Of a DNA stretch of 64,000 nucleotides, positions 45,260 to 55,712 are shown piece by piece. Location of the stretch: NCBI RefSeq assembly GCF_029867415.1, contig NC_081184.1, positions 78,900,364 to 78,964,363 on the forward strand, read 5' to 3'. The stretch comes from Vicia villosa (lineage: Eukaryota; Streptophyta; Magnoliopsida; Fabales; Fabaceae). Under the pieces are notes generated by a model. It was given only the letters and a program-made list of their open reading frames with translations, ran no database searches and was not told the DNA's origin. The position numbers and the translations under genes were made by a program. The stretch's first letter is position 1; each line of letters starts with the position of its first letter.

Positions 45260-48253
45260 TTAGGCAAAGAGTTCCGGGTAGGAGTCCTTCATCTGGCTCT
45301 CCAATTCCCATGTAACATTCCCACCGGCTGGTCCTCCCCAAGCTACTCTAACCAACGCTATCTCCTTGCCACGCAATTGTTTCACCTTTCGATCCTCAAT
45401 CCTCATAGGCAAAGCTTCAACTGTCAGATTATCCTTTACCTGTACATCATCCACTTGGATCACATGAGATGGATCAGCAATGTATTTCCTCAACTGCGAC
45501 ACATGGAATACATCATGCAGATTCGCAAGTGTCGGTGGCAACGCAATGCGATACGCCACCTCTCCCACTCTTTCTGAAATCTGAAACGGACCAATAAAAC
45601 GCGGAGTCAACTTCCTTGACTTTAGAGCTCGTCCGATACCAGTCATAGGAGTAACTCTCATAAAGACATGATCTCCTTCTTGAAACTCAAGTGTTCTCCG
45701 TCTCTTGTCATGATAGCTCTTCTGACAACTCTGAGAAGCCTTCATCTTCTCTTGAATCATCTTAATCTTTTCAGTCGTTTCTTGAACAATCTCTGGTCCA
45801 ATCACCGCACTTTCGCCAGATTCGTACCAACACAAAGGCGTCCTACACCTCCGACCATACAAAGCTTCAAACGGAGCCATACCAATGCTTGAGTGAAAAC
45901 TATTATTGTAGGTAAATTCGATCAAGGGTTGATAACTATCCCAAGTACCACCTCTTTCCAACACACAAGCACCCAACAAATCTTCTAGTGATTGAATAGT
46001 TCTTTCCGTCTGTCCAACCGTCTGCGGATGATAAGCAGAACTCAGTCTCAGCTTAGTACCCAAAGCCTTCTGCAACCCTTCCCAAAATTTGGATGTAAAC
46101 CTTGGATCTCTATCTGACACGATACTCGAAGGAATACCATGTAAACTCACTACCTTCTCAATGTACAATTGAGTCAGTTTCTCCATTGGGTAATCCATTC
46201 TCATTGGTATAAAGTGAGCAGACTTAGTCAACCTATCCACTATGACCCAAATGGCTTCATAGTTCTTCACCGTCCTCGGCAACCCAGAAACAAAATCCAT
46301 AGATATACTATCCCACTTCCATTCTGGAATAAATAACGGTTGCATAGCTCCATATGGTTTCTGATGCTCAATCTTCGACTTCTGAGAAGTTAAACAAGCA
46401 TAGACAAATTCATCTATTTCCTTTTTCATTCCAGGCCACCAAAACAGCTTCTTTAAATCATGATACATCTTGGTTGCACCAGGATGTATGCTCAATCCAC
46501 TACGATGTCCTTCTTTGAGAATAATCTTCCTCAATTCGGAAACATTAGGAACACAAACACGATTACCAAACCTTATAATACCATTCTCGTCGATTCTGAA
46601 TTCACCTCCCTTGCCTTGGTTAATTAGAGTCAATTTATCCACTAACTCTACATCAACTTTCTGACCCTCTCGAATCTCTTCCAGAATACCACTAGTCAGC
46701 TTCAACATGCCCAACTTAACACTGACAGGAGTGCCTTCGCATACTAAACTCAAATCTCTGAATTGTTCAATTAAATCCAATTCTCTCGCCATAAGCATAG
46801 ACATATGCAAGGACTTCCTACTCAAAGCATCGGCAACCACATTTGCTTTACCCGGATGGTAATTTAGCCCAAAATCGTAATCCTTGAGGAACTCTAACCA
46901 TCTCCTTTTCCTCATATTCAGCTCTTTTTGATCAAAAAGATACTTCAGGCTCTTGTGGTCACTAAACACTTCAAACCTCGAACCATACAGATAGTGTCTC
47001 CACAATTTCAAAACAAATATCACTGCTGCCAACTCTAGGTCATGAGACGGATAGTTTCTCTCATGTACTTTGAGTTGCCTCAACGCATAAGCGACTACCT
47101 GTTGATTCTGCATTAGTACACCTCCTAATCCCAACAATGAAGCATCGCAATATACAACAAAAGATTCTGCCGGATTCAGCAAAATCAAGATCGGCGCACT
47201 AGTCAATCTCCTTTTCAATTCTTGGAATCCTTCGTCACATTTCGAATCCCAGATGAATGCTTGACCCTTCCTAGTCAACTTATTTAACGGTAACGCTAAC
47301 TTCAAGAAACCTTCAATGAACTTTCTATAGTAACCCGCAAGACCAAGGAAACTACGGATTTCGGAAACTGACTTCGGAGCTTCCCATTGAGACACTGCTT
47401 CTACTTTCGTTGGGTAAACGGCAATACCATCTTTAGAAATTACATGCCCAAGAAAGCTTACTTCACTTAGCCAGAACTCACACTTTGACAGTTTCGCATA
47501 AAGTTTCTTTTCCTTCAGTAGTTCTAATACCACCCTCAGATGCTCTGCATGTTCTTCTTCACTCTTAGAATATATTAGAATATCATCGATAAATACCACT
47601 ACAAATTGATCCAGATAAGGATGGAAGATCCTATTCATATACAACATGAAAACCCCCGGCGCATTAGTTACTCCAAATGGCATCACTGTATACTCGTAAT
47701 GACCATACCTTGTTCTAAATGCCGTTTTCTGAATATCGTCCGTCTTCACCCGAATCTGATGATATCCCGACCTCAAGTCAATTTTGCTAAACACACTCGC
47801 ACCAACCAGTTGATCCATCAAATCATCAATCCTCGGCAATGGATACCGATTCTTGATAGTAACTTTATTCAGCTGTCTATAATCCACACACAGTCTCATA
47901 GAGCCTTCTTTCTTCTTTACCAACAACATCGGCGCACCCCACGGCGGCACACTAGGACGAATGAATTCTTTTTCCAGTAACTCTTCCAGTTGACTCTTCG
48001 ATTCTGCTAATTCAGATGCCGACATACGATACGGCGCCATCGACACAGGACTAGATCCAGGAACTAACTCAATAGCAAATTCTACCTCCCTCTCTGGCGG
48101 TAAATCTCTTACATCTTCTGGAAAAACTTCTGGGAATTCACATACTACTGGTAAATCACTACTCACCGCTTTCTTCTTCACTTCCATGGATGCAATCAAC
48201 ATAAACACGGCAGCCCTGTTCCTCATGGCTTCATCCACTTGTCTAGCAGTCAT
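45260..48253 (-). CDS. Chromovirus pol (RT, RNase H, integrase, chromodomain)
   Basis: 997 residues. RT: D159 in [10 protein letters not shown] and FIDD at 221-224; RNase H: D370, E407, D432 and D475; integrase zinc finger H583, H590, C620, with S623 where the second cysteine is expected; integrase catalytic D653, D714, E750 with 35 residues between the last two; chromodomain in the last ~55 residues ([11 protein letters not shown]...VTWELES). Chromodomains guide integration toward certain chromatin marks. Odd: the HHCC finger reads [15 protein letters not shown] has V for the usual D, and FMLYMNR has L for D in RT; all suggest slight decay though no stop occurs. The frame lies one base off the gag frame, from which it is separated by three bases, so a frameshift is needed or a base was lost. 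Confidence 0.92.
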   Translation of the reverse strand: MTARQVDEAMRNRAAVFMLIASMEVKKKAVSSDLPVVCEFPEVFPEDVRDLPPEREVEFAIELVPGSSPVSMAPYRMSASELAESKSQLEELLEKEFIRPSVPPWGAPMLLVKKKEGSMRLCVDYRQLNKVTIKNRYPLPRIDDLMDQLVGASVFSKIDLRSGYHQIRVKTDDIQKTAFRTRYGHYEYTVMPFGVTNAPGVFMLYMNRIFHPYLDQFVVVFIDDILIYSKSEEEHAEHLRVVLELLKEKKLYAKLSKCEFWLSEVSFLGHVISKDGIAVYPTKVEAVSQWEAPKSVSEIRSFLGLAGYYRKFIEGFLKLALPLNKLTRKGQAFIWDSKCDEGFQELKRRLTSAPILILLNPAESFVVYCDASLLGLGGVLMQNQQVVAYALRQLKVHERNYPSHDLELAAVIFVLKLWRHYLYGSRFEVFSDHKSLKYLFDQKELNMRKRRWLEFLKDYDFGLNYHPGKANVVADALSRKSLHMSMLMARELDLIEQFRDLSLVCEGTPVSVKLGMLKLTSGILEEIREGQKVDVELVDKLTLINQGKGGEFRIDENGIIRFGNRVCVPNVSELRKIILKEGHRSGLSIHPGATKMYHDLKKLFWWPGMKKEIDEFVYACLTSQKSKIEHQKPYGAMQPLFIPEWKWDSISMDFVSGLPRTVKNYEAIWVIVDRLTKSAHFIPMRMDYPMEKLTQLYIEKVVSLHGIPSSIVSDRDPRFTSKFWEGLQKALGTKLRLSSAYHPQTVGQTERTIQSLEDLLGACVLERGGTWDSYQPLIEFTYNNSFHSSIGMAPFEALYGRRCRTPLCWYESGESAVIGPEIVQETTEKIKMIQEKMKASQSCQKSYHDKRRRTLEFQEGDHVFMRVTPMTGIGRALKSRKLTPRFIGPFQISERVGEVAYRIALPPTLANLHDVFHVSQLRKYIADPSHVIQVDDVQVKDNLTVEALPMRIEDRKVKQLRGKEIALVRVAWGGPAGGNVTWELESQMKDSYPELFA

Positions 48254-48255
48254 TG

Positions 48256-49626
48256 CTAAATCTCGACACTGACATCTTCCGGAAAAATAACTGTCTTCGT
48301 GAAACAGTTGATATGGACCCGATTAAATTGCAACCAATTCATACCCAGGATGACATCAAGTTGTTCCAACGGAATGCATACTAAGTCCATTCCGATCTCT
48401 CTACCAAAAATATCAATTGGACAGTTCAAACAGGCAAACGAAGTAGTCACTGAACCCGACGCAGGAGTGTCAATGATTATACTTCCATGAATATCAGATA
48501 TTTCCAAGTTCAGACGTTTAGCACAATCCAATGAAATAAACGAGTGAGTTGCTCCAGTATCTATTATTGCAATTAAAGGAGTGCCATGGATAAAACACGT
48601 ACCTTTAATCAATCGATCCTCTGGAGTAGTCTCTGAACCTGATAAAGCGAAAACTTTACCCCCAGCTTGATTCTTCTTTGGCTTAGGACACTGTGGACTA
48701 ATATGGCCCTCTTCACCACAGTTATAACAAGTCACGGTCCTTCCTTTGCAGTCAACAGCAATGTGGCCTGCTTTACCACACCGGTAGCACTTCTTCTCTT
48801 CGCTTTTGCACTCGTGAACACGATGTCCCGGTTCTCCACACTTAAAGCACTTAACAGGGGCACTAGAGTCTCCCCCACTAGGCTTCTTCCAACTTCCAGC
48901 TTTATAATTACCTCTACCATATGGTTTACCACGGTCCATAGGCTTCTTCCCTTTCCTGTCAACTGACTCGCGGGAGTGAGATGACTTCAGCTTCAGGTTA
49001 TCCTCTTCATAGATTCTACTACAATCTACCAAATCAGCAAACCAACGAATCCTTTGGTACCTGATTCCCTGCTTAATTTCATCGCGGAGACCATTCTCGA
49101 ACTTAACACATTTCGAAAATTCGCTCGCTTCATCATTGTTATAGTGGATATAGTACTTGGCCAGCTCAACAAACTTTGAAGCATATTCCGGTACTGTCAT
49201 GTTACCTTGTGTCAGCTCCAAAAACTCAACTTCTTTCTTGCCCCGAATATCCTCAGGAAAGTACCTCCTCAGGAATTCTTGCCTGAATACAGCCCAAGTA
49301 ATCGCTACACCTGCAGATTCAAGTTCATCTCTACTAGCCATCCACCAATCATCTGCTTCTTCAGACAGCATGTGAGTCCCATACCTCACCTTCAGATTTT
49401 CAGCACAATCGATCACTCGGAAGATCCTTTCAATTTCCTTCAGCCACCTCTGAGCGCCTTCGGGATCGTGCGTGCCTTTGAACAAAGGAGGATTGTTCCT
49501 CTGAAAACTGTTCAGCTGCCTGTCAGCACCAATACCAGCTCCATTGGCATTCCCTCCCAACACACCAGCAATCATGCCCAGAGCCTCAGCGATCGCGTCG
49601 TCATTTCTTCCTCCTATTCCGGCCAT
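48256..49626 (-). CDS. Chromovirus gag with protease
   Basis: About 456 residues from the ATG at 49626 (an in-frame ATG six codons upstream at 49644 is less likely, since MAGIGGRND is the usual kind of start). Counting from 49644: gag domain near 60-215, three CCHC knuckles (C266-C279, C286-C299, C306-C319) that bind RNA, and an aspartic protease DTG at 362-364 followed by ATHSFIS. The downstream stop separates it from pol. No stop inside. Encoding protease at the end of gag, ahead of RT, is normal for Ty3 elements. Confidence 0.92.
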   Translation of the reverse strand: MAGIGGRNDDAIAEALGMIAGVLGGNANGAGIGADRQLNSFQRNNPPLFKGTHDPEGAQRWLKEIERIFRVIDCAENLKVRYGTHMLSEEADDWWMASRDELESAGVAITWAVFRQEFLRRYFPEDIRGKKEVEFLELTQGNMTVPEYASKFVELAKYYIHYNNDEASEFSKCVKFENGLRDEIKQGIRYQRIRWFADLVDCSRIYEEDNLKLKSSHSRESVDRKGKKPMDRGKPYGRGNYKAGSWKKPSGGDSSAPVKCFKCGEPGHRVHECKSEEKKCYRCGKAGHIAVDCKGRTVTCYNCGEEGHISPQCPKPKKNQAGGKVFALSGSETTPEDRLIKGTCFIHGTPLIAIIDTGATHSFISLDCAKRLNLEISDIHGSIIIDTPASGSVTTSFACLNCPIDIFGREIGMDLVCIPLEQLDVILGMNWLQFNRVHINCFTKTVIFPEDVSVEI

Positions 49627-49746
49627 TGTTCTGCTAAATATCAAACAATATTCATTAGAACAAGAAGTATCGACAGTGTCAACCTTACACTAGTCGTATA
49701 CGAAGGATTAACCGACTCTAAGACTCTGACTCAAACGACCGACTAT

Positions 49747-49758
49747 GCTCTGATGCCA
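49747..49758 (-). other. Primer-binding site of the chromovirus
   Basis: Minus strand TGGCATCAGAGC, four bases after the LTR end. Same T-to-C variant of the initiator tRNA-Met site as in the Copia element at 20075. Confidence 0.85.
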
Positions 49759-49762
49759 CTAT

Positions 49763-51689
49763 TGTAACACCCTTCTAAACCCCGCGGAAATTTTTTTAAA
49801 AATCAGAGTAAAACATGAGAAAGGGCATTACAACTCCAATAAAATAAATAAACATTCATGTCATACCATATAAGGAACGATAAACCAAAATTATTTAGGT
49901 AGCATGTTAACACAGCGGAATATTCTTAACAACTGAATAATCAAACAACCGGAGTCATAGACTCATAATTCAACCATAAACCATAAACAAAACAGAAGTT
50001 TATCAGCCAACTCTAAAATAACGTTCCCGGTGTTACACGACCAGAGCATGACACAGACCCAACTGACTCTAACGAACTACTTGACGAGCTAATCCTTACC
50101 AAGTACACAAGCTACTCCTCAATCTGAAAAATAACAACAGTAAGGGTGAGTTTCATTCGCATTAACAAATGTTATAGGAATATAAACAATACAACATCAT
50201 CCATACATTATTCACCCAAATCAATTTTATTCAGATAGCATAGCAACATTTATCAAATACTGTCATTCATACCAAAATACACACAAATTGCAACATTGGA
50301 CAACTTCCATTCATGTTACAATTATACACAACAACCTAATGCAATGCAACTAATGCATGTGGTACCAATCATGGGATAACCCATCTCACCGATCCACCAC
50401 CATAAAGATTCGGCTACTTCTCTCACTAATTCCACACAATGGGAATTAGCTACCGCTGTCCCACCACCATAAGGGATACAGCCCACAACATGATTATGAA
50501 ATGCATGCATCAACCACGACATGCTCGTCATTATCATCCACCAACAATTTATAATCATTCATATCACCACATACAAGCATAATAATATCACAACCATTTG
50601 ATATTCACCACAACATAATACATTTAACACCACAAATATATTATCATCTCATCAATCGTAATAGCTAGAAACACCGCATAGCATGTTCGAACCATTACTC
50701 AAAAGATCACCAAACACAATCCACAAAACAAACAAAATGATTTTTAAATTATAATCCCCTAATAAACATCATAAAATAGGGCATTACTTCATCTACCAGG
50801 TACTCGAAACGGCGTACAAAAAGGATTAACGGTTTAAAAGTTACGGATATTTAAAATGAGTATTTTTCCAAAAAGCTTCAGTGGTAACCGGTTACCTAAA
50901 TGATGTAACCGGTTACATCACTGACAGTAACTTTTATTTTTCAATTTCGCCCAGTGGTAACCGGTTACCTAAATGATGTAACAGGTTACATCATCGCGAA
51001 ATGCAGTTCTTCGCCTGTTTGAGACCATGTAATCGGTTACCTCCCTCATGTAACCGGTTACATTACCGATATAGCAGAAAAATCATTTTTCTGCAGCACT
51101 GTTTTCATCCCAAGTGCGAACCCAATCATCTCAACACGTCCAAAATCTCATCACAGCACGAAAATGCACATTTAAACATACTTCTAACAGGTATTAACAT
51201 CAGTAATCAACATCAAACATCATTCACAACAACTCAATCGCATCATACATCATAATTGAATCTAAAGTTCTACAAACCCCAAAACCCCAAACACCGACAT
51301 ATAATCCAATTCGGAATCCTAACATACGAATTCAATCGAATCATTCATAATACCCTTAATAGAGGTTAATGAGAAGAATCCCCCCTTACCTCGATGTCGA
51401 ATTCTTGGATGCTCTTTCTCTTCGCACTTGCTCTTCTCCCAATTTCACATTCAATCTTCTCTTCTCCCTTTTGGTTCTCTTTTCACAAAATACTCCTCTT
51501 TTCTATTTTTATGAAAATATAACTTTATTTTAGAAAAGGTCTTTGCAACTGATACACCCCCCCAACTACTACTAGCAACACTGGCTCATTAGCCTTATTT
51601 CATCCATAATCTCAATTAATTCAATTTAATTCTAATATTTAATAAAAAAAATTAATTAAATTAAATTAAGAATTTTTTCGGGTGTTACA
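49763..51689 (-). mobile_element. 5' LTR of the chromovirus
   Basis: 1927 bp, counterpart of 43292-45217. Contains the transcription start for the minus-strand genes. Noncoding. Confidence 0.94.
50883..51063. repeat. Palindrome cluster in the chromovirus 5' LTR
   Basis: Same six GTAACCGGTTAC-type sites as 44412-44592, unchanged by eye. Confidence 0.93.
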
Positions 51690-51694
51690 TAAGG
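51690..51694. other. Target-site duplication TAAGG (right)
   Basis: Matches 43287-43291. Confidence 0.92.
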
Positions 51695-52496
51695 CCATTT
51701 TGAGCTTCTTTCTGAGGAATATCTTACTAGGTCGAAGTAGGGTCTGAGTTAAAATGTCTTCAAAGTCAAGAAGTGAAAGACTTAGAATATTTTAGGATAT
51801 TTGAAAAGAAAACATACTTTGACAGTCACGTTGGTTGCGTTTTTAGAGCTTCGAGCGGGAAGGTTTGAAATTCAAACTAGTTCGTTTTGACCAGAAGGAC
51901 ACATGGAAGTCTTAAGGGATTGAAGAACATGCAAGCATCGAACGTGGCTTATTTCTATAGAAAGACCGCTAGGGTCGAATTAGTATAAATAGGAGTCTTA
52001 ATGTTAGGATTCAGGGTGTTCATTTTGTACAAAAATCACTCAAATACACTCAAAGTACCAGCATAGAGAAACGATTTTTGCTGAGAATGTACGTATAAGA
52101 AACACCATTATTATCTTTCAAAGTTATTTTACTTTATCAATTCGAAATCCTTTGTATACTCTTTGATTTCCTTTACTTGTTTAGTCGAAGTCTTTTCTTT
52201 CAGAGTCATTTTATATGCTGTTCTTTTTTCCTTCAAATTTTCAGTTTGAACCTTTAAATTCCAGTGATTTAGAATTCGTGGTCGAAGTCATCTTTATCTA
52301 CATTGTTAGATAGTCATAATACTTAGAGAATTCTTATTGTTTTCATAGAAACGAAGTAACACTAGAATATGAATCCAACTATAGGAATAATTAAACATAG
52401 ACACATGTCCTAGGATCAATCTAGTCGATCCTATAAGTTACCAACATATTCAATTTGGAAGACTAGCGGTTGTTTTACCAGAAATCACTGTAAACA
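51695..52496 (+). mobile_element. 5' LTR of element D-right (5' end not defined)
   Basis: Plus-strand counterpart of 42142-43085, ending TAAACA two bases before a primer site. Contains TATA box TATAAATAG at 51984-51992 after the conserved TTAG. Where it begins cannot be told because the chromovirus inserted near that end. Noncoding. Confidence 0.6.
51984..51992 (+). promoter_or_regulatory. Putative TATA box of D-right LTR
   Basis: TATAAATAG about 510 bases before the LTR end; the D-left LTR has TATAAAGA in the same context. Confidence 0.5.
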
Positions 52497-52499
52497 AGT

Positions 52500-52517
52500 T
52501 GGCACACCTAGTGGGAC
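52500..52517 (+). other. Primer-binding site of element D-right
   Basis: TGGCACACCTAGTGGGAC, three bases after TAAACA; sister of 42121-42139. Confidence 0.65.
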
Positions 52518-52670
52518 AGTGTCAAAGTTCTAAAACTATACTTTTCTTATAAACCTTTTTCTTTTGTTATTTATATTTTGAGGGAAACTTGTGTGAGTGT
52601 TGCATGAACCTTAAGTGGTAAGATAGCTAACAATACCCAACCAATACACAAAAGGAAATACACAAGAAGG

Positions 52671-53021
52671 ATGGTAAACACAACTAGCCGAGGGGGACAA
52701 AATCCCCCACAGGGAACAGGCACAGTCATTGCAAATTAGACTGATGCATCCACCGAAATCCCTAGTCCATTGGCCATACCTACATCAACAGGATCCATGG
52801 CCATAAATAATTCTACAACCATGCCCCTTGTTTCGAGCACAACGTACATATCTTCGAATGCACAAACTGGGCCTCTCCAGACATTTGTCGGAACCCAGCC
52901 ACAACATATAACCCCTAGGCCACCAGGATCTGAAACTTTTAGGCCTTGGAGGGAACAACCTCAATATGGGATGCCAACCACCTTCATGTCACCATGGAAC
53001 TTGGGAGACTTCATACAATAA
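52671..53021 (+). pseudogene. Gag N-terminal fragment of element D-right
   Basis: Begins ATG at 52671 (MVNTTSRGGQNPPQG), has a TAG at codon 23 (52737-52739) and ends at a TAA at 53019-53021. The stretch with TPRPPGSETFRPW and YGMPTTFM matches TPRPTGFEGYRPW and YGMPASYM of the minus-strand copy at 41560-41829. The rest of gag is missing; other sequence in the opposite direction follows at about 53025. Confidence 0.75.
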
Positions 53022-53024
53022 AAC

Positions 53025-53403
53025 TCTCAAAACCCCTAATTCCATCATTGTGTTGGGGAGGTGGGTGGGCACCCTGCATCTATTGCATCATTTGTGCTAT
53101 AAACTCCTGTTATTGTTGTTGTTGCATCTGTAATTCCTTTTGTTGTTACATCTGTATTAACTGTGCCCACTGATTATCACCGGCTCCTCCATTAGGATTC
53201 TCATTCTGATTCTGGGAAGTATTAGCTCCCGTCCTTCCCCTCCTTCTTGGTTGCTCAGGCTTGAAGTCTCCTATCACATACATAAACATCGAGTTGATCA
53301 TGCCCAATACTAGGTAATATGACAAGATTCCCATAACAGCAACACACACAAACATGAAAAATCTAAACTATTGATGTTTCACGTCTGGGTCGAGAATAGA
53401 CAT
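53025..53403 (-). pseudogene. Gag N-terminus-like fragment beside the 5S-bearing LTR
   Basis: On the minus strand, 48 bases after the primer site, an open piece (53355-53146) contains RRRGRTGANTSQNQNE, followed by Q/M-rich sequence (MQQQ-type repeats) broken by stops, and AHPPPQ at about 53070. Proline/arginine-rich starts followed by Q-rich coil resemble the first ~100 residues of chromovirus-type gag. No zinc knuckle or protease is present. A chance reading of low-complexity sequence is possible. Confidence 0.45.
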
Positions 53404-53415
53404 GCTCTGATACCA
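53404..53415 (-). other. Primer-binding site beside the 5S-bearing LTR
   Basis: Minus strand TGGTATCAGAGC, a perfect 12-base match to the initiator tRNA-Met site. Confidence 0.85.
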
Positions 53416-53417
53416 TT

Positions 53418-53768
53418 TATAACGCCCTGGACTGCTTTCAAGATTATGGACTAACCCTACAAACCAACATAGGTCTTTTCAGCATGGCTTTTCCTCAGTC
53501 ACACGCTTTCCGAGAAATTTCCCAGAAGGTCACCCATCCCAAATTTGCTCCAAGTCAAGCACGTTTAACTGTGAAGTTCTTATGGAACAGGCTACCAAAA
53601 AGAAGATGCATCTTATTTATATAGGTCTTCCTTCAACCATGCAGTATTTTCCCTACACAGCCTCAGATACCTCTCATTCCGATGTGGCGACCATTCCTCG
53701 CCATCTTTGGCCGCGAGTGTTACATGCAGTGCAACCACCCTCTTCCCTATTCAGCCTCGGGTGTTACA
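53418..53768 (-). mobile_element. Cassandra-like LTR carrying a 5S-rRNA-like promoter
   Basis: About 351 bp. On the minus strand it starts TGTAACACCCGAGG (53768) and ends GGGCGTTATA, next to the primer site; the ends are near inverted repeats (TATAACGCCC / GGGTGTTACA). An inner TGTAACACTCGCGG at 53724 is an alternative start (307 bp). A minus-strand TATATAAATA lies at 53614-53623. Known Cassandra TRIM elements have LTRs of this size, a tRNA-Met primer site and a 5S segment in the LTR. Confidence 0.65.
53513..53613 (-). ncRNA. 5S rRNA-like segment inside the LTR
   Basis: On the minus strand AGTTAAACGTGCTTG (A box region, one mismatch to plant 5S rRNA) is followed after exactly 16 bases, as in 5S, by GGATGGGTGACC (C box, perfect) and then TTCTGGGAA. 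Upstream CCATAAGAACTTC matches CCATCAGAACTCC of 5S. The 16 bases between the boxes and the 5' third have diverged, so this is a promoter-bearing relative, not a functional 5S rRNA gene. Confidence 0.75.
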
Positions 53769-53825
53769 TGCCCACCAGTGTTTGCATGGTTCGTCCTCGA
53801 ACCACATCGTACTGGGAGAGGTCTA
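53769..53825 (-). mobile_element. 57-bp remnant body with PPT-like end
   Basis: Minus strand between the primer site of LTR_E and the 5S-bearing LTR. It holds GGTTCGAGGACGAACC (a 6-bp hairpin), then ACACTGGTGGGCA directly before TGTAACACCC. GTTCGAGGACGAAC and GGTGGG resemble the 3' end of chromovirus-type elements. No gene. Confidence 0.5.
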
Positions 53826-53837
53826 ACTCTGATACCA
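53826..53837 (-). other. Primer-binding site of LTR_E element
   Basis: Minus strand TGGTATCAGAGT, two bases after the LTR end; 11 of 12 to the tRNA-Met site. Confidence 0.75.
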
Positions 53838-53839
53838 AT

Positions 53840-55712
53840 TGTAACAACCATGCATAATATATGTCTACAATAATGTAATTCATAGCCAAAAGATGGTACT
53901 AAATTCGTACAATACACTTAAACGACCATAAGTTATGTATTCGTTACAAGACTAGTGAAACCAAAATAAACAAGCATAATATAGCCAAAATATTAAAAAA
54001 AACTGCAACGGAAGCTCAAGAAACATCTGACACGTCCATCCTTACAATGCTTAACTCTTTCCCTTCTCTTGAGAAGAAGCACCTGAAAACAAAATAATAG
54101 AAATGGGGTGAGATACCAATCTCAGTGGGTTTCCCTATCTTAGGGTTCACTCGTCTCTACAAGGTTCTAAGTTAAAATATTCTAACAAGGAATTTACCCA
54201 TTCGGTTCTGAAGTAACCTTACTTCAACCTTGGGAAAGAATCCTATCTCAATTTTTTATGGTAAATAACTCGTATGGACTATATAGAACCATGGAATCGA
54301 CATTGAATCGCCACTATGATTCAACTCCTCCAATATTCCGTGGCCCGAGTCTTACAACGACATTCACCCGTAAGGGAGGTGACAAAGGAAAATATGGTGA
54401 TCCACATCCTCGGGGGTTCATCCTCGAAGAATAGCTCTTGGAATTACTTTGCAAGAATTAGCCAGCATATATGTAACACGCCTCTCTCTTTGATTAACTA
54501 GGATCGGTGAGTAGTTACTATCATCTTTTCTGTTCTCTAACTCCTCGTCCCATACATACTACACCGTTAGTTATAAGAATTAGGAAATGGCTGCCATGGG
54601 GAAAGGGAAAGGTTGTCCGACTTCCAGTAATACTTCTTATTTAGGTACTCTAAGGTTCACCTTACTGATGTCATTCTTGATAAATAAACATACTCATATT
54701 TATGTCAAGTTATGATACTCTCTCGCCTCTTAATCCATGTGATTAGTTCATAAATTTTATCTTAGTTCTACTCAATCAATGATGCATAATGCTAGGGGAG
54801 TCTATGCACGGATCAAAGGGCTAAAAATACATGAAAAATATTGATTTTCCACTAACCATCATGTGCAAATTGATTGCACTACTTCTCCAATCGATTGCAC
54901 ACTGAAACTGATTGTGAGAAATCGATTGCACCTCTGCAACAATCGATTGCACTGCTTAACCGAAGGAAAAATAGCATTTTCACATAGGGAGCAATCGATT
55001 GCACCTTTATAACTATCGATTGCTCACTGAACCATAACTAAAAATACCATATTTTCTGCATTAAACCAGTTCCAATACATTTGATTCTCAATCCCAACAA
55101 ACCCAAACATGGTACGATCACATTTAACATGATTTCACAAGTCAGAAACAACATAAGATTCAACATGCATGTTAATGTAATCAATGATCAAGTAATTCAT
55201 GCTTCATACTGACATGCAACACAAAATTAGCAAGTTAATAGAAAAACATACAATCAATTTTCAAAACCCCAAACCTTAATCATGTAAAACCCTAAACCTC
55301 TACCCAAGAATCTACCTAGAAATCCACCTTGAAAAAGAAGTAGGTGTAGGATAGAGATTGAATTGTTGATGAGAATGATGATGGTGATGCATGCATGCAA
55401 GAGGCTTGGATTTCCTCCTCCCTTATTCTTTTCCTTGTCCGCCCTCCTTTCTCTCATATTGTTCTTGTTTTTTCTGAATTTGTTCTAAGTGTGAAAGAAA
55501 TGAGAGAATGAAGGAGAGTTACTGTGTGCCAAGGCTTATATAGTTCACTAGCAAAATGACTAATGCCCTTCACTTAATTCTTTCACAAGACTTATCACAC
55601 TTTGACTCACTATCTTCATTCTAATCACCCTCCTCTAATTACTAATATCATAATCATGCTTAATTACTAACATTAGTATAATTAGCGGTGATTAGCAATT
55701 AGAGGTGTTACA
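53840..55712 (-). mobile_element. LTR_E, 1.87 kb
   Basis: Plus strand TGTAACAACC...AGGTGTTACA; minus orientation follows from the primer site at its left end. No gene. It carries a palindrome cluster (54863-55026). Its counterpart LTR is not in the window; TAATT follows at 55713 as possible half of a target duplication. A ~140-bp relative lies at 43086-43286. Confidence 0.65.
54863..55026. repeat. Palindrome cluster with GCAATCGATTGC in LTR_E
   Basis: GCAATCGATTGC is perfect at 54991-55002; related sites are GTGCAAATTGATTGCAC (54863-54879), CAATCGATTGCAC (~54888), AATCGATTGCAC (~54920), CAATCGATTGCAC (~54940) and ATCGATTGC (~55015). Six sites in about 160 bases. Confidence 0.88.

Larger units (their letters stand above)
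43292..51689 (-). mobile_element. Chromovirus (Tekay/Del-like Ty3) retrotransposon, nearly complete
   Basis: 8.4 kb with both LTRs, PBS, gag-protease, pol with C-terminal chromodomain, PPT and a 5-bp target duplication. The two LTRs differ at only a few sites by eye (about 1%, for example CCCGGCG/CCCGGTG and ATTAGATACC/ATTAGCTACC), so it inserted fairly recently. The order RT, RNase H, integrase identifies Ty3. The chromodomain and the LTR end style TGTAACACCC fit the Tekay/Del lineage. Confidence 0.94.

Noticed and set aside
46470..47980. Plus-strand frames opposite chromovirus pol (for example 47606-47980)
   Set aside because: Antisense shadows of a well-supported minus-strand pol.
53513..53613. 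Functional 5S rRNA gene
   Set aside because: The 5' third and the segment between the boxes do not match 5S; it sits inside an LTR with matching termini.
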